From positions 3,596,001 to 3,660,000 of the forward strand of contig CM057844.1 of NCBI GenBank assembly GCA_030068075.1: 64,000 nt of DNA, given 5' to 3'. Numbering within the stretch: the stretch's first letter is position 1; the number at the start of each line of letters is the position of its first letter. Below are positions 34,020-44,755 of the stretch, piece by piece. Source of the stretch: Paguma larvata. Lineage: Eukaryota > Chordata > Mammalia > Carnivora > Viverridae. The notes under the pieces were generated by a model. That model did no database searches. It saw only the letters and a list, made by a program, of their open reading frames with translations, and had not been told where the DNA came from. The translations under genes and the position numbers were made by a program.

Positions 34020-34603
34020 CCCAGTACTGTCCCACACTTTGTCCTCAAGCCTTGTTTCTTTGCCCTTGATTTTTTCTCTTTGGTCTGTTTCCCTCATTTA
34101 CACTCCTGATTATAACCATTGCCCATACACTAATGACCCCTACTTAATCCTCAGCTCAGAATTGTGTTCCAAACTGTATGCCAACCTTCCTAACACAAGC
34201 ACACATCCTATTTTGTTAGCTTGCCCTCCACGCCTGCCCTTCCCTCTGTCCTTGCCCAATCAACAAGAGTGGGAGATTGCCTTGTATGCCTTCCATCTCT
34301 CCACCCAAACACTCAGGCCCTGAGCCCCATGACACTATCACCAGGAAGGTTTTCAGTGCATCTGCCCCAACTCGCTTCTCACTGTGATTACTGAGGTGAC
34401 CTCCAAAGTCATCTCCCACATCTGGCTTCATCTTTGCTCCAGTCCATTTTCCACACACTCCCAGGCTCTTTCTAAAAATGTGAAGATAACATGAACCTCT
34501 TCTGCTTAAAAATGTTGGTTGCTTTGGTTTTCTGGTCCCAGTCTGTCTGCCTCCTCCCCGTTTATTATATAGGATTGGGGACTCTCTCCCTGCCATTTCT
34601 CTC

Positions 34604-34663
<60 letters not shown>

Positions 34664-34672
34664 TGTGTCTGT

Positions 34673-34715
<43 letters not shown>

Positions 34716-35075
34716 ATCCACACCATCGCCCCTAACGCTCTCAGTCCAATGTGTTGGTCCTTCCTTTTGGTCTTATTCTATATTCAAACCTCAAGGCTGA
34801 TCTCGTTTGTTGCCTCCTGGCAAAAGCATTCTCAGACAGGCCTTCTAACTCTTCCAGACTTAACTAGATGCTTTTTTTCAGCGCTTCCTTTACATACGTT
34901 AAGGAATCTTAATGACACGATACCGCAACTGGCTGTTTAATTGTGGTCTTTTCCAGGAATGGAACCATGTGATTCCATCTCGATTTTCCCAGCCTTAGGA
35001 TACCAGTGGGCACAGGGTTGGAGCCTCAAGGTGTTTGATGAATAAATGAAAAAAAAAAATAAATGAATGAATGCT
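34020..35075 (+). mobile_element. L2 element, interrupted by a compound microsatellite
   Basis: Landmarks are TCACTGTGATTACTGAGGTGAC, TCCAAAGTCATCTCCCACAT, CATTCTCAGACAGGCCTTCT and an end with GTTTGATGAATAAATGAAAA followed by AATGAATGAATG. The order matches the L2 3' kilobase. Confidence 0.7.
34602..34711. repeat. Compound (CT)n/(CA)n microsatellite
   Basis: A (CT)n run of about 28 units (34602-34658), a 24-base spacer, then about 14 CA units (34683-34711). Both lie inside the L2. Confidence 0.97.
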
Positions 35076-35269
35076 ACCCAATAGTGCTGTGCCTGGAAAT
35101 GCAGAGACTGACAAGGGACCACATGCACGTTCCTCACTCCTTTCCTTTCCTGCTAGAACCTGCTTAAAGCAGCTAAGACCCAGAGCTGACCCAGGCCTCC
35201 AGAGCGCCTCCCAACCCTGCTCTCAGTAAGAATCAGCAGGAATGCTGTCTTTGCCTCGACTATGGAAGA
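35076..35269. other. Low-repeat DNA between L2 and the candidate element
   Basis: No recognised feature. Confidence 0.4.
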
Positions 35270-35700
35270 CTTCGCAAGTTCCATAAAATTGATTTTTCCA
35301 GGCCTGCATGGCTTGGCATAAAAGCCAGACAGATTTTTATTGAATCTGGCCCTAGATGGCTAGATTTTTGACCTTAGCAATGTGGCCAATAGATTCAACC
35401 ATGAATACTTTGCCTTTTCTCATTTTCGCCACATGAGCTGGCTTTCACAGATTGGCCAGTATGTTCTGCCATCATTGTTTTCTTCCCCGGGCATCTGTTT
35501 CCCTGTTCCTGTGGCATCTATAATTGTGAATAAGCTGTGGGTGCATTTTTGAGGAATGGCACGGTGGCATGCGCTTCAGGAAACGAGTGCCCGCTGGTGC
35601 TGAGTTGCTGTTTATGTTTGTCAGTGGTCCCTGTAATTGGAAGGCTGTATTTCCTTGCAATTATGCGTAGAGTAATAAAAAGAAAATTAGGGAAAACATA
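35270..35700. promoter_or_regulatory. Candidate conserved non-coding element (unproven)
   Basis: Non-repetitive, high-complexity sequence free of transposon landmarks, with blocks such as GGCATAAAAGCCAGACAG, GATGGCTAGATTTTTGACC, GCAATGTGGCCAATAGATTC (containing a CCAAT box) and AGAGTAATAAAAAGAAAAT. Its texture resembles known vertebrate conserved non-coding DNA. No alignment could be run. Confidence 0.35.
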
Positions 35701-36880
35701 TGAGTATAACATCAGATCTAGACCACTGATATTTTGTAATTTTACACAAATACAATGCAGATTTTTCCCCCAAAATTCACTCAGCTGTAGTGAATACCAA
35801 ACACAGAAAGCTCAGAAAGCTTAAAACCAGGCACAAATGAATATCTAATCTTTAGTCTTTGAAAATGATACAGTCCACCATAAGCACCAATTCAATTAAG
35901 GCAGAAACCATAGGTCGTCATTTCTTTTGATGAAAAGCATTAATTAAGAGACACAGAAGGCAACATGCTACAAGGAAAGCAGATACGTTTTAGGGCCGTA
36001 GGGATTCCACCACATCTTAAGATTGTCTCTGTGGTATACCTCATGTGCTCAGCCTCCACTGCTCAGACACTACCTATTGCAGAAAGAAAAAAGAAACTCT
36101 CTCCTGAGGAGGTGCAAGGTTTAACTTTTTAGAAGGGAGAGAATAATCTGAACATCCATCTTATTAAAATAAAAACTAAAAATTTAGGTTTTTACTGACA
36201 GTCTATTCCCTGTGGATTCAGGAAAATAATATCATTGAAAGAAGTTCTTTCTTGGTAAGGGCCTGAATCTTAGCAAATAAGAAGAATTATGAATTACCTA
36301 GCATCTCTTACGGTAGGCATTTTGTGAAATTTTATTTTTTTTAGTTTAACTTAGCTCTCCTTTTTATTATACTTTATGATATGAAATCCTGTTGGAGAAA
36401 AAGGATATACCTATAAGTGTTTTCACAATTTAAAAAAAAGTGTCTGTTAGAGTACATCTCACTGCCTGCTCGCATGCTCACATACGTTTCCAAAATGGCT
36501 ACAGCATATTTCAGTTTTTTTTTTCTTGCTGTACAATTGTAGGGTTTGCAGGACAGTTCCACAGCTAAGCATAAAAAACAAAGCTATGCGTTACAGTCCT
36601 TGTCAATGATACTGGTCAAAGTTTTAATATTCTTCATTTATTATGCTGATGGGGCAAGGAGTACCTCTGTTATTATCTATGCATTTGTTTATATTTAAAA
36701 TCTTTAGTTTTACTAAAATAGCAAATATTTATTTGTACTAATTCATTGCTCTGTTGGCTTTCTCTCCTCACAACGCTGTCTTCAAGGGTAATATATGGAA
36801 CTCTGAAGAATCGCTCTATCCCGAGATGGCAGGCTGCTTCCTCTGGCTGTGATGCTCTCTTTTCTGGAGGAAGTATTCTT
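35701..36880. other. Low-repeat DNA, no feature recognised
   Basis: About 1.2 kb with no recognised repeats or genes. Confidence 0.45.
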
Positions 36881-37080
36881 TTTTCTTTTTTCTTTTTTGA
36901 GAGACATAGAGACAGAGTGTGAGTAGGGGAAGGCCAGACAGACAGGGAGATACAGGATCTGAAGCAGGCTCCAGGCTCTGAGCCGTCAGCACAGAGCCCG
37001 ACTTGGCTTGAACTCACAGACCGTGAGATCATGACCTGAGCCGAAGTCGGCCACTTAACCGACTGAGCCACCCAGGCACC
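36881..37080 (-). mobile_element. tRNA-Lys SINE with 17-bp target duplication
   Basis: The T-rich tail starts at 36881 and the minus-strand head is GGGTGCCTGGGTGGCTCAG. The duplication CTGGAGGAAGTATTCTT (36864-36880) and CTGGAGGAAGTGTTCTT (37081-37097) is 17 bp with one mismatch. Several CpGs remain, so it is relatively young. Confidence 0.96.
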
Positions 37081-37097
37081 CTGGAGGAAGTGTTCTT

Positions 37098-37925
37098 GAC
37101 CTCTTTGATTCCCACCCATATCTTTCCCAGAATGTTCCTTGTATGAACCAGAATAAGGAGAAGGGGCCAGCCTCCCTGGGCTTGAGCCTAGTTCTTGATC
37201 TCTACAAGCAAGTTAGTTGCCTGCTCCTAGAACCAACTGGAAACAACATAGATGAAGTACGACCCTAACATTTTCTTGGCAGTCTGTAGGGTTTCTGAGC
37301 TTCTTTAGACTTAACGTGCTTAGCATCTGGACTGGCTTAACTTTCCCTCAGCAATGTTTTGGATACTTTAATGGATAGGAAGTACCTTCTCATTTTCTCT
37401 CCTTTGGGGAACGAAGACTCACACACAGATTTTCCTCTCAGGTTTGAGTGAGAGGCCTCAAGTCAAAGCCAGGGTTTTTCTTCCTCTGAAACATGCACGA
37501 TACCCAATGTCCAGGAATGTGCTTCTGGTGAAGGTGAGGGGCAGCACTCAGGTCTGGTGTATATAGAGCATTTAGGGAAATGGTCAGCCACCTTCTGCTC
37601 ACAAAGGCCCCTGATACAGGTGATAGGGGAGAGGGGAGCATGAGATTAGACTTCCTGCTTCATTATAATTATTTTTAAATTTATGATTCTTGTCCCTTTT
37701 AGTTTTGAAAGGGTGTTCTTAAAAGTATTTTTCTTGGCTACCAGCTAAGGTTTGTTGGAAACCAAAGCCAAAGTTAGGGAAAAATTTAGAGAATAGGGAA
37801 GCATATGGCCTCCTGGGGCCAGTAATACTCATTTCCCGCTCTCGTGCAGACGCTGAAGACATTATAGAGTTGGTCATCTTCAGCCAGCAGAGATGGTCAG
37901 TGTTGGCAGATAGATTAAAAGATCT
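37098..37925. other. Low-repeat DNA, no feature recognised
   Basis: An acceptor-like TTCCCGCTCTCGTGCAG precedes 37851 with 26 open codons after it, but there is no donor. Nothing called. Confidence 0.4.
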
Positions 37926-38880
37926 CACATGATTTAAAAAAATGGACCAAGGACCTGAACAGAATTTTTTTTTCAAAGAAGACGTACAAATAAAAGGCCA
38001 AAAGTCACTTAAAAAGATGCTTAACATCACTCTTCATCAGGGAAATTCAAATAAAATCCATAATGAGTTATCACCTTACACCTACCAGAATGGCTAAAGT
38101 CAAAAACACAAGAAACAACAGGTATTGGCAGTGCTGTGGAGCGAAAGGAACCTCATGCATTGTTGGTGGGAATGCAAACTGGTGCAGCCACTCTGGGAAA
38201 CAGTATGGAGGTTTTTCAAAAAGTTAAAAATAGAACTACCCTACTATCCAACAATTTTACTACTGGATATTTACCCAAAGAAAATGAAAACATGAATTCA
38301 AAAACATATTTGCACTCCTATGTTTTTTGCAGCACTAATTATAATAGCCAAGGTAGGAAAGCAACCCAAGTGTCCATTGAAAAATGACTGAATAAAGATG
38401 ATGTGGTAAAATGCATATATAATGGAATAATATATAATATAAATAATATATAATAAATGTAGTATTAATGTAATATATATTGTATAGTGAAATATTACTC
38501 AACCATAAAAAAGAACAAAATCTTTCCATTTGCAACCACATGGATGGACCTAGAGGGTATAATGTTAAAGTGAAACAAGAGAAAGACAAATACCATATTA
38601 TCTCACTCATATGTAGAACTTAAGATACAAACAAACAGAGAAACAAACAAAAACACACGAACAAACAAACGAACAAAAAACAGACTCTTAAATGCAGAGA
38701 CGAAGCTGGTGGTTGACAGAGGGAGGGTAGGTGGGAGGATGGCTGAGATTAAGAGCACACTTATGGTGATGAGCACTGAGAAATGCATAGAATTGTTAAG
38801 TCACTATATTGTACACCTGAAACTAATATAAAGTTGTATGTTAATTATACTTCAACAGAAAATAATAACAAAACTCAAAA
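37926..38880 (+). mobile_element. L1 3' region (L1MA-like, carnivoran)
   Basis: Order on the plus strand: ATCACTCTTCATCAGGGAAA, GTTATCACCTTACACCTACC, CAAACTGGTGCAGCCACTCT, CCCAAGTGTCCATTGA, an AT-rich expansion (38410-38490), ATTTGCAACCACATGGATGG, and a 3' UTR with GTGATGAGCACTGAG, TATATTGTACACCTGAAACT. Closely related to 56890-57880. Confidence 0.93.
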
Positions 38881-40124
38881 AAATATCTCACAATTAAATC
38901 AACTGCAGCCAAATGCAAAGAGGATTCTTTCCCTTATTCCATGTGGAAATAACCCCAGGATGAGAAAGAAAGGCTACTCAATAAGGAACATGAAAATTAG
39001 TCTCTTGAAGGAAAAAAAATCCTTAAGAAGCCATGAAGCCCCAAGACGAATGGTCAGTTCATGCAGGTAGGGCCTCCGATGTAGGCATCTGACCCACAGC
39101 GAGGTATTTCCTGGAGAGTAGCTTCAGCCTTCTGAAGCTTCCTTAACCACTTCTTTGCATAACAGATAAAGCTCAGAAACTCAATAGGACTTTTTGGGGA
39201 AATGATTTGAGCTTTGTTCCTTAATTTTTCTGCTTCAACATCAGTAACAGAGCAGATTTGCAGTTTGACAAATACCACTAGAAGTCTCTCTCCCCAGGGG
39301 CCACCTGCTCTACCAGATGAAAGAAAGGTCAAGTGACAAGGGGCATCCCCACTTTGGAGGATGCTCAAAAGCTTCAAAATACTCAGGGATTTTGACAGAG
39401 GACAGAGGAGAAAAAAACAAAAAAGGAACCGAGAAGAGTGGCAGGTAATTCATTTTCAGAGTAAGTAGAATTGAATGGAAGTCATTAAAAAAAAAGACAC
39501 ATGCCTATACGTTGTATAGAACAAATGTAGGCTGCCAGAAGCATATTTGGCTTGCTTGCTGGAACACTTTTTATTAGACTCTCATGTAATAATTAATGGT
39601 CTCATACAAATTTAGTTAGACAACTTATATCAGTTCCCATTTGTATTATATTAAAGTTACGGTCTTGGTCACATCCATCTATTGTTTAAAAACATTTTTC
39701 TTTGAAAAACCAATGCATTGAGTTTCATAGTTGTATTTTTAGTTGAATTATGGGTCAACAAAATTCCATACCTGAGAAACTTCTCAATGCATGGTTATGA
39801 CATTTTATGTTTACTTTTATACAGATAAATATTCTCCACTTTTTAAAGTGTATTTAGATTAATGGAGGATGAGTTTGATTATTTGAAATTTATAGGTTTT
39901 TGTAAGCTTAAGAAATGCCTGCTATCTAGAGGTTGCCATTTCATTGTAACTGAAACAGAAGAGAAAGAAAAAGTGCAAAGTATGAAAAATAAATCTTGTA
40001 CTAGGAGTTGGGGAAGATTTGAGGGAATTTTCCAGCTACAGGACATGATTTGTACTAACAGAGACGTACTCTCAACTCAGATTTTGTCCAACATATTGAT
40101 GAACTTATGTGTCCAATCTTTTTC
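38881..40124. other. Low-repeat DNA containing one exon-like antisense frame
   Basis: Mostly featureless. On the minus strand, 39080-39279 reads VFVKLQICSVTDVEAEKLRN, then KAQIISPKSPIEFL, CYAKKWLRKLQKAEATLQEI. The frame stays open over 107 codons (39054-39377) and looks protein-like. I do not recognise a family with confidence. The length alone is compatible with chance. Confidence 0.3.
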
Positions 40125-40690
40125 TTTTGTTTTGTTTTTCGTTTTGGGATTTTTTTTGGGGGGGGGTTCTGTTTTTTTTAATTATTATTGTTTAAATTCA
40201 AGTTAGTTAACATACACTGTACTATTGGTTTCAGTGATTCATCACTTACATATAACACCCAGTGCTCATCCTTGACAAGTGACCTCCTTAATGCCCATCA
40301 CCCATAGAGCCCATCCCCTCACCCATCTCCCCTCCAGTAACCTTCAGTTTGTTCTCTGTATTTAAGAGTCTCTTACAGTTCACCTCCCTCTCTGTTTTTA
40401 TCTTGTTTTTTCCTTCTCTTCTCTGTGTTCATCTGCTGTGTTTCTTAAATTCCACATATGAATGAAATGATAATATCTTTCTCTACCTGACTTATTTCAC
40501 TTAGCATAATATACTCCAGTTCCATCGATGTTATTGCAAATGACAAGATTTCATTCTTTTTGATTGCTGAGTAATATTCCATTGTATGTATATACCACAC
40601 CTTATTTATCCATTCATCAGCTGATGGACATTTGGACTCTTTCCATAATTTTGCTATTATTGAAAGCATTGCTATAAACATTGGGGTAGT
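40125..40690 (-). mobile_element. Carnivoran L1 3' end with ORF2 C terminus
   Basis: Begins with a T-rich and G-run stretch, then TATAACACCCAGTGCTCATC and AATGCCCATCACCC of the 3' UTR. The minus strand at 40445-40681 still reads WINKVWYIHTMEYYSAIKKN and EILSFAITSMELEYIMLSE, the conserved C-terminal part of L1 ORF2p. 5'-truncated and non-functional. Confidence 0.93.
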
Positions 40691-41123
40691 CCAATCATGA
40701 ACTGATTTTTAAGTATTAAGTGAGCAGCTCATGAAAGAATCAAAATTTGCCATAGTGGCAGTTAATGATCACAACAAAGATTTATTGATCTCAAATTCTA
40801 AATTTCAATAATAATAAATTAACTGGCAAAGGAAAATAAAAATTCCAAAGATAAATTTTCCAAAAACAAAGAAGGACATTAAATTGCTAAAAATTTTCCT
40901 TGAAGGAGGAAAATTTATTTAGTAATATTAGCTATCTGATGCAGTGCTTTTTGAACTTTTTAGCCCCTTTCTTGATTGGAATAATGTAAGGCATCCAACT
41001 CGTGAAAGAAATTAATGTGAACTGCTGTGACTGCCCCAAGATCCCAGAGACAGTCCATGTCTCAATGGCTGAGGTCCCCAAGCCACTGTACTCCAGCCAC
41101 CCACACCCCATGAGTCAGTGACG
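40691..41123. other. AT-rich DNA, no feature recognised
   Basis: Nothing recognised before the DNA transposon. Confidence 0.4.
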
Positions 41124-41572
41124 CAAGCACATCTCATTTTATTGCACTCCACAGATACTGCATTTTCTTACGAATTGAAGGTTTGTGGCAACCGTGAATC
41201 AAGTAGGTCTGTTGGTACCATTTTTCCAACTGCATTCACTCACTTTGTATCTCTGTGTCGCATTTTGGTGATTCCCACAATATTTCAAACTTTTTCATTA
41301 TTATTTTATTTGTTACAGTGACCTGTGATCAGTAGTTATAATTCATTAACAGCTCAGATGATGGTTAGCAATTTTTGAGTGTTAAAGAATTTTTTAATTA
41401 GAGTACATACTTATTTTTAGACATAGAGTTATTGTGCACTTAATATACTATGGTATAGTATCAATATAGCTTTGGTATATACTGAGAAACCAAAAATTTT
41501 GACTCACTTTATTGCGATATTTACTTTATGGCAGTATTCTGGAACTGAACCCACATCCCGGAGGTATGCCTG
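41124..41572 (+). mobile_element. Tigger-type DNA transposon, internally deleted (449 bp)
   Basis: The 3' end is GAGGTATGCCTG (41561-41572) followed by TA, the Tigger terminal repeat and target dinucleotide. The 5' end CAAGCACATCTC (41124-41135) matches the inverse at 9 of 12 positions. Between them lie GAATTGAAGGTTTGTGGCAA, CTCTGTGTCGCATTTTGGTG and AGATGATGGTTAGCAATTTT, which are the two ends of Tigger joined without the pogo-like transposase. A non-autonomous fossil. Confidence 0.88.
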
Positions 41573-41574
41573 TA

Positions 41575-42639
41575 TCCAAAATCATTCATGAATATGGAGA
41601 GAGAAATCAATTCCAGGAAATAAACCATAATAAATGAGGGGTATCTGTACATATTACTACAGACTATATTTTAGGATGTATTATTAATAAGGAAAAAAGC
41701 AAGGTACAGAAAAAATGTATTTCATTCTCAGGATATACAGAAAAGTAATATGAATACAAGCATAAGTGGACATTCTTTTTAAAGAAGCACTAGAAAAATA
41801 AAATTAAATAAGTTAAATGTCAATCTATGGAGAAAAAGGAGAGTAAGGTGGAGGACAGTGGGTTAGAAATTAAACGATTTGAATTCATTTTGTTTTGATT
41901 ATTTAATTTTGAAACCATGCAAATATTTGTATATAATTTGAATAAACAAATTAAACGATCCCTAAAAATCAAAAATGATTGTGTAATTACACAATTACAG
42001 AGTGGCATAAACACTCTGAGAGGAACTATTGCTACTTTAACACATTATTTGACTGTATGTCACTAGTTGGATATCATCTAAGGACGAAGAACTAAAAAAA
42101 GATATTTTTTTCTATTGTCGAATTATTGGTGATAATGATGGTGTTGTGTGTGTCTTGCTGGATAAGATACATTGTTGTGTCAGTCTTGTTGAGAATAAGT
42201 CTTTCCAATATGACCTCATGATGTATTTTATCTTAAAAAAAAAAAAAGCCTTTCCTTATTGTATAAACTGAAAAAGATGTGCCCAAGAAAAATTAGCAAA
42301 TCGATCAACCAAACCATGATCTTTAGATACCATTTTTCATTAAAAGGAATAAGGATTCCTTTGGAAAATGAATACAGGTCTTGTAAGAGAACTATACAAA
42401 ATGAACCTGAGATATGCTATTATATTAAAAAGTAAGAATGTCATTATAACTTCTGAAATGACTATATGAGGACTTCTACAGATTCTCCCCAGAGTGAAAC
42501 TATTTAACTGCAAAAATCATAAATCACAATCATTTAGAGTCTCTAGAAATTGACCTAAGGTCATACAGCAAATTGAAAATCACTTATTCAATAAAATATA
42601 CTAAACCTTGGAAAGAAGACTAGGCATCAATGGTGTTTG
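41575..42639. other. AT-rich DNA with an 18-bp perfect palindrome
   Basis: No clear repeat consensus. ATTGTGTAATTACACAAT at 41978-41995 is a perfect palindrome. An A run lies at 42235-42247. Confidence 0.4.
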
Positions 42640-44262
42640 AGTCAGGACTTATTTCCATCAGCCACCCCCAACCCCATCTATGTTACCGAAACTTTACTCC
42701 TGGTAGGTGAGACCAAGAATATGGGGGCTCCTTTTAACCTTGCCCAGCTCCCAATTATATAGCTATGATTTCACCCCAACAGAAGGTGCCAGGTTCCTCC
42801 TCCTCTCTCTTCTAGGAGGGTGCAGCCAAGAAGACTGGGGTTCCCTTACGCCAGCCAGTTCCCAATCCTCTAACGGAGAATCTATCCAAGCTTTTGTAGA
42901 CCAAGAATACTGGAGCCCTCATTACTGCCTCTCCTCAGTTTCCGGTTGTATGACATAGTTTCCACTTAGGGAGGGCAAGCTGAAAATACTACTGGCTATA
43001 CTTGTCCCTTCTCCTCCCCCTCCCAATTCCCATTCCTAAAGTGAAGGTATCATTCTGAAAGAAGCAGGACACTACCTATACATCTAGGTAGTAATGCTCC
43101 AGAGGTTCTGCCCAGAGACAGAGGCAAGATAGCTCTTGCTGGTAGCTCCACAGCTCTGTTAAGGGGATTATTTTATTAGGCAGAGGATCTGGAGAAACAA
43201 GTGTGGGGAACTGAGCTGTGACATTATAGGCAGACCACTTTGGAAGAAGGATATTTCAAGAATTAGTCCAGCCAAACACTGTACAAATAAAATAACAAAA
43301 CCCAGCAACATCAACAAGCCTCTGGTGAGGAGAAGAGGGCAGTAGTCAGAATCCAAAGTCGTTACAATATATTATTTTAACTGTCCACTTTTCAGAATAA
43401 AAGAGACATGCAAATAAGCAGAGAGTGTGATCCTTATAAAGAAAAACAGTGGGTAATAGAAACTGCCTTTGAGAGGCAGTCCAAGATGTTGAATGGAACA
43501 GACAAAATTTTTCAAAGCAGCTATTACAATAAGTTGAAAGAATGAAAGGAAACCATGTTTAGAGAATTAAGAAAAGTTGTGACACCAATTACTTATCAAG
43601 TAGAGAATGTCAATAAAGAGAAACTGTTTTAAAAACAAATGGAAATTCTGGCATTGAAAAGTATAATATCTGATATTAAAAATTCACAAAGTGTATCAAA
43701 TGATTTGAGCTGCTAGAGAAAAAATAAAAGAATCAGAACACTAGAAGACAGATCATTTGAGATTATTAAATCTGAGTATTAGAAGCAGAAAAAAAAACAG
43801 TTAACAGGAATTAAACCTCTGAGAGTAATGGGAAACCTGTCAGCACACCAATATACATGTATTGAGAATATCAAAAGAGGAGAGGTAAAAAGGGACAGAA
43901 AAAATATTTGAATAAATAATGCCTGAAAACTTCTACATATGAAGAAAGTCATTAATCTGTACAAATAAACAGTTCAACATATTCCAAGGAAGATGAATAC
44001 AAAATGATCCACATTTAGATATGTCACAGTCAAAATGTTTCAGAACAAAGACAAAGATAAAATCTTGAAAGCAATGGGGTAAAAATATAGCTTCACATAG
44101 AAGGGAACCATAAAAAGATTAATAAATGACTTCTCATCAGAAATTATGGAGGTATTAGGCAGTGGGACAACATACTCAAAGTGCTGTGGTTGGGATGGGG
44201 CAGGGAAGATCCGTCACCCAGGAATCCTACATCCAGCAAAATTAGCTTTATAAAAATAAAGG
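42640..44262 (+). mobile_element. Old L1M 5' UTR and ORF1 region (first of two)
   Basis: The C-rich leader (42650-43350) precedes TTTAACTGTCCACTTTTCAG and GAGACATGCAAATAAGCAGA. A decayed ORF1 follows (GGAAATTCTGGCATTGAAAA, AAAATCTTGAAAGCAATGGG, CTTCTCATCAGAAATTATGG, CTACATCCAGCAAAATTAGC). The order is that of old L1M/HAL1 5' halves. It is cut at 44262 by a younger L1. Confidence 0.75.
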
Positions 44263-44755
44263 TAAGTTCTTTATAGATTTTAGATACTAGTCCTTTATCT
44301 GATATGTCATTTGGGATTATCTTTTCCCATTCCATTAGTTGCCTATCTGTTTTGTTGGTTGTTTCTTTTGCTGTGCAGAAGCTTTTTATCTTGATGAGGT
44401 CCCAGTAGTTCCTTTTTGCTTTTTCTCTTGCCTTTGGAGATGTGTAGAGTAAGAAATTGGCGCGTCTTAGGTCAAAGAGGCTTTTTCTTGCTTTCTCCTC
44501 TAGGTGGGCTTTGTGAGACTTAACAGAAAACCATGGGGGAGGGGAAGAGGGGAAGGAAAAAAAAGCCACAGAGAGGGAGGAAGACATACCATAAGAGACT
44601 CTCAATGACTAAGAAAAAACTGAGGGGAGAGGAGGGTGTGGGAGGGGATCGAGTGGGTGATGGGCACAGAAGAGGGCACTTGTTGGGATGAGCACTGGGT
44701 GTTGCATGGAAACCAATTTAACAACAAATTATTAAAGCAAAAAAACAAAAACAAA
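44263..44755 (+). mobile_element. 5'-inverted (twin-primed) carnivoran L1
   Basis: 44519-44755 is the L1 3' UTR in plus orientation (CATGGGGGAGGGG, CATAAGAGACTCTCAATGAC, GGGATGAGCACTGGGTGTTG, CATGGAAACCAATTTAACAA) with an A-rich tail. 44263-44518 is an earlier part of ORF2 in the opposite orientation; on the minus strand it reads YWDLIKIKSFCTAKETTNKT and ISDKGLVSKIYKEL. Inverted 5' part plus sense 3' part with one poly(A) is the signature of twin priming. The insertion lies at the edge of the old L1M before it. Confidence 0.9.

Noticed and set aside
37845..37929. Acceptor-like TTCCCGCTCTCGTGCAG followed by 26 open codons
   Set aside because: No donor follows and the stretch runs straight into an L1; too short to support.
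40445..40681. 78-codon frame that might pass as a small gene
   Set aside because: It is the C-terminal part of L1 ORF2 in a truncated copy.
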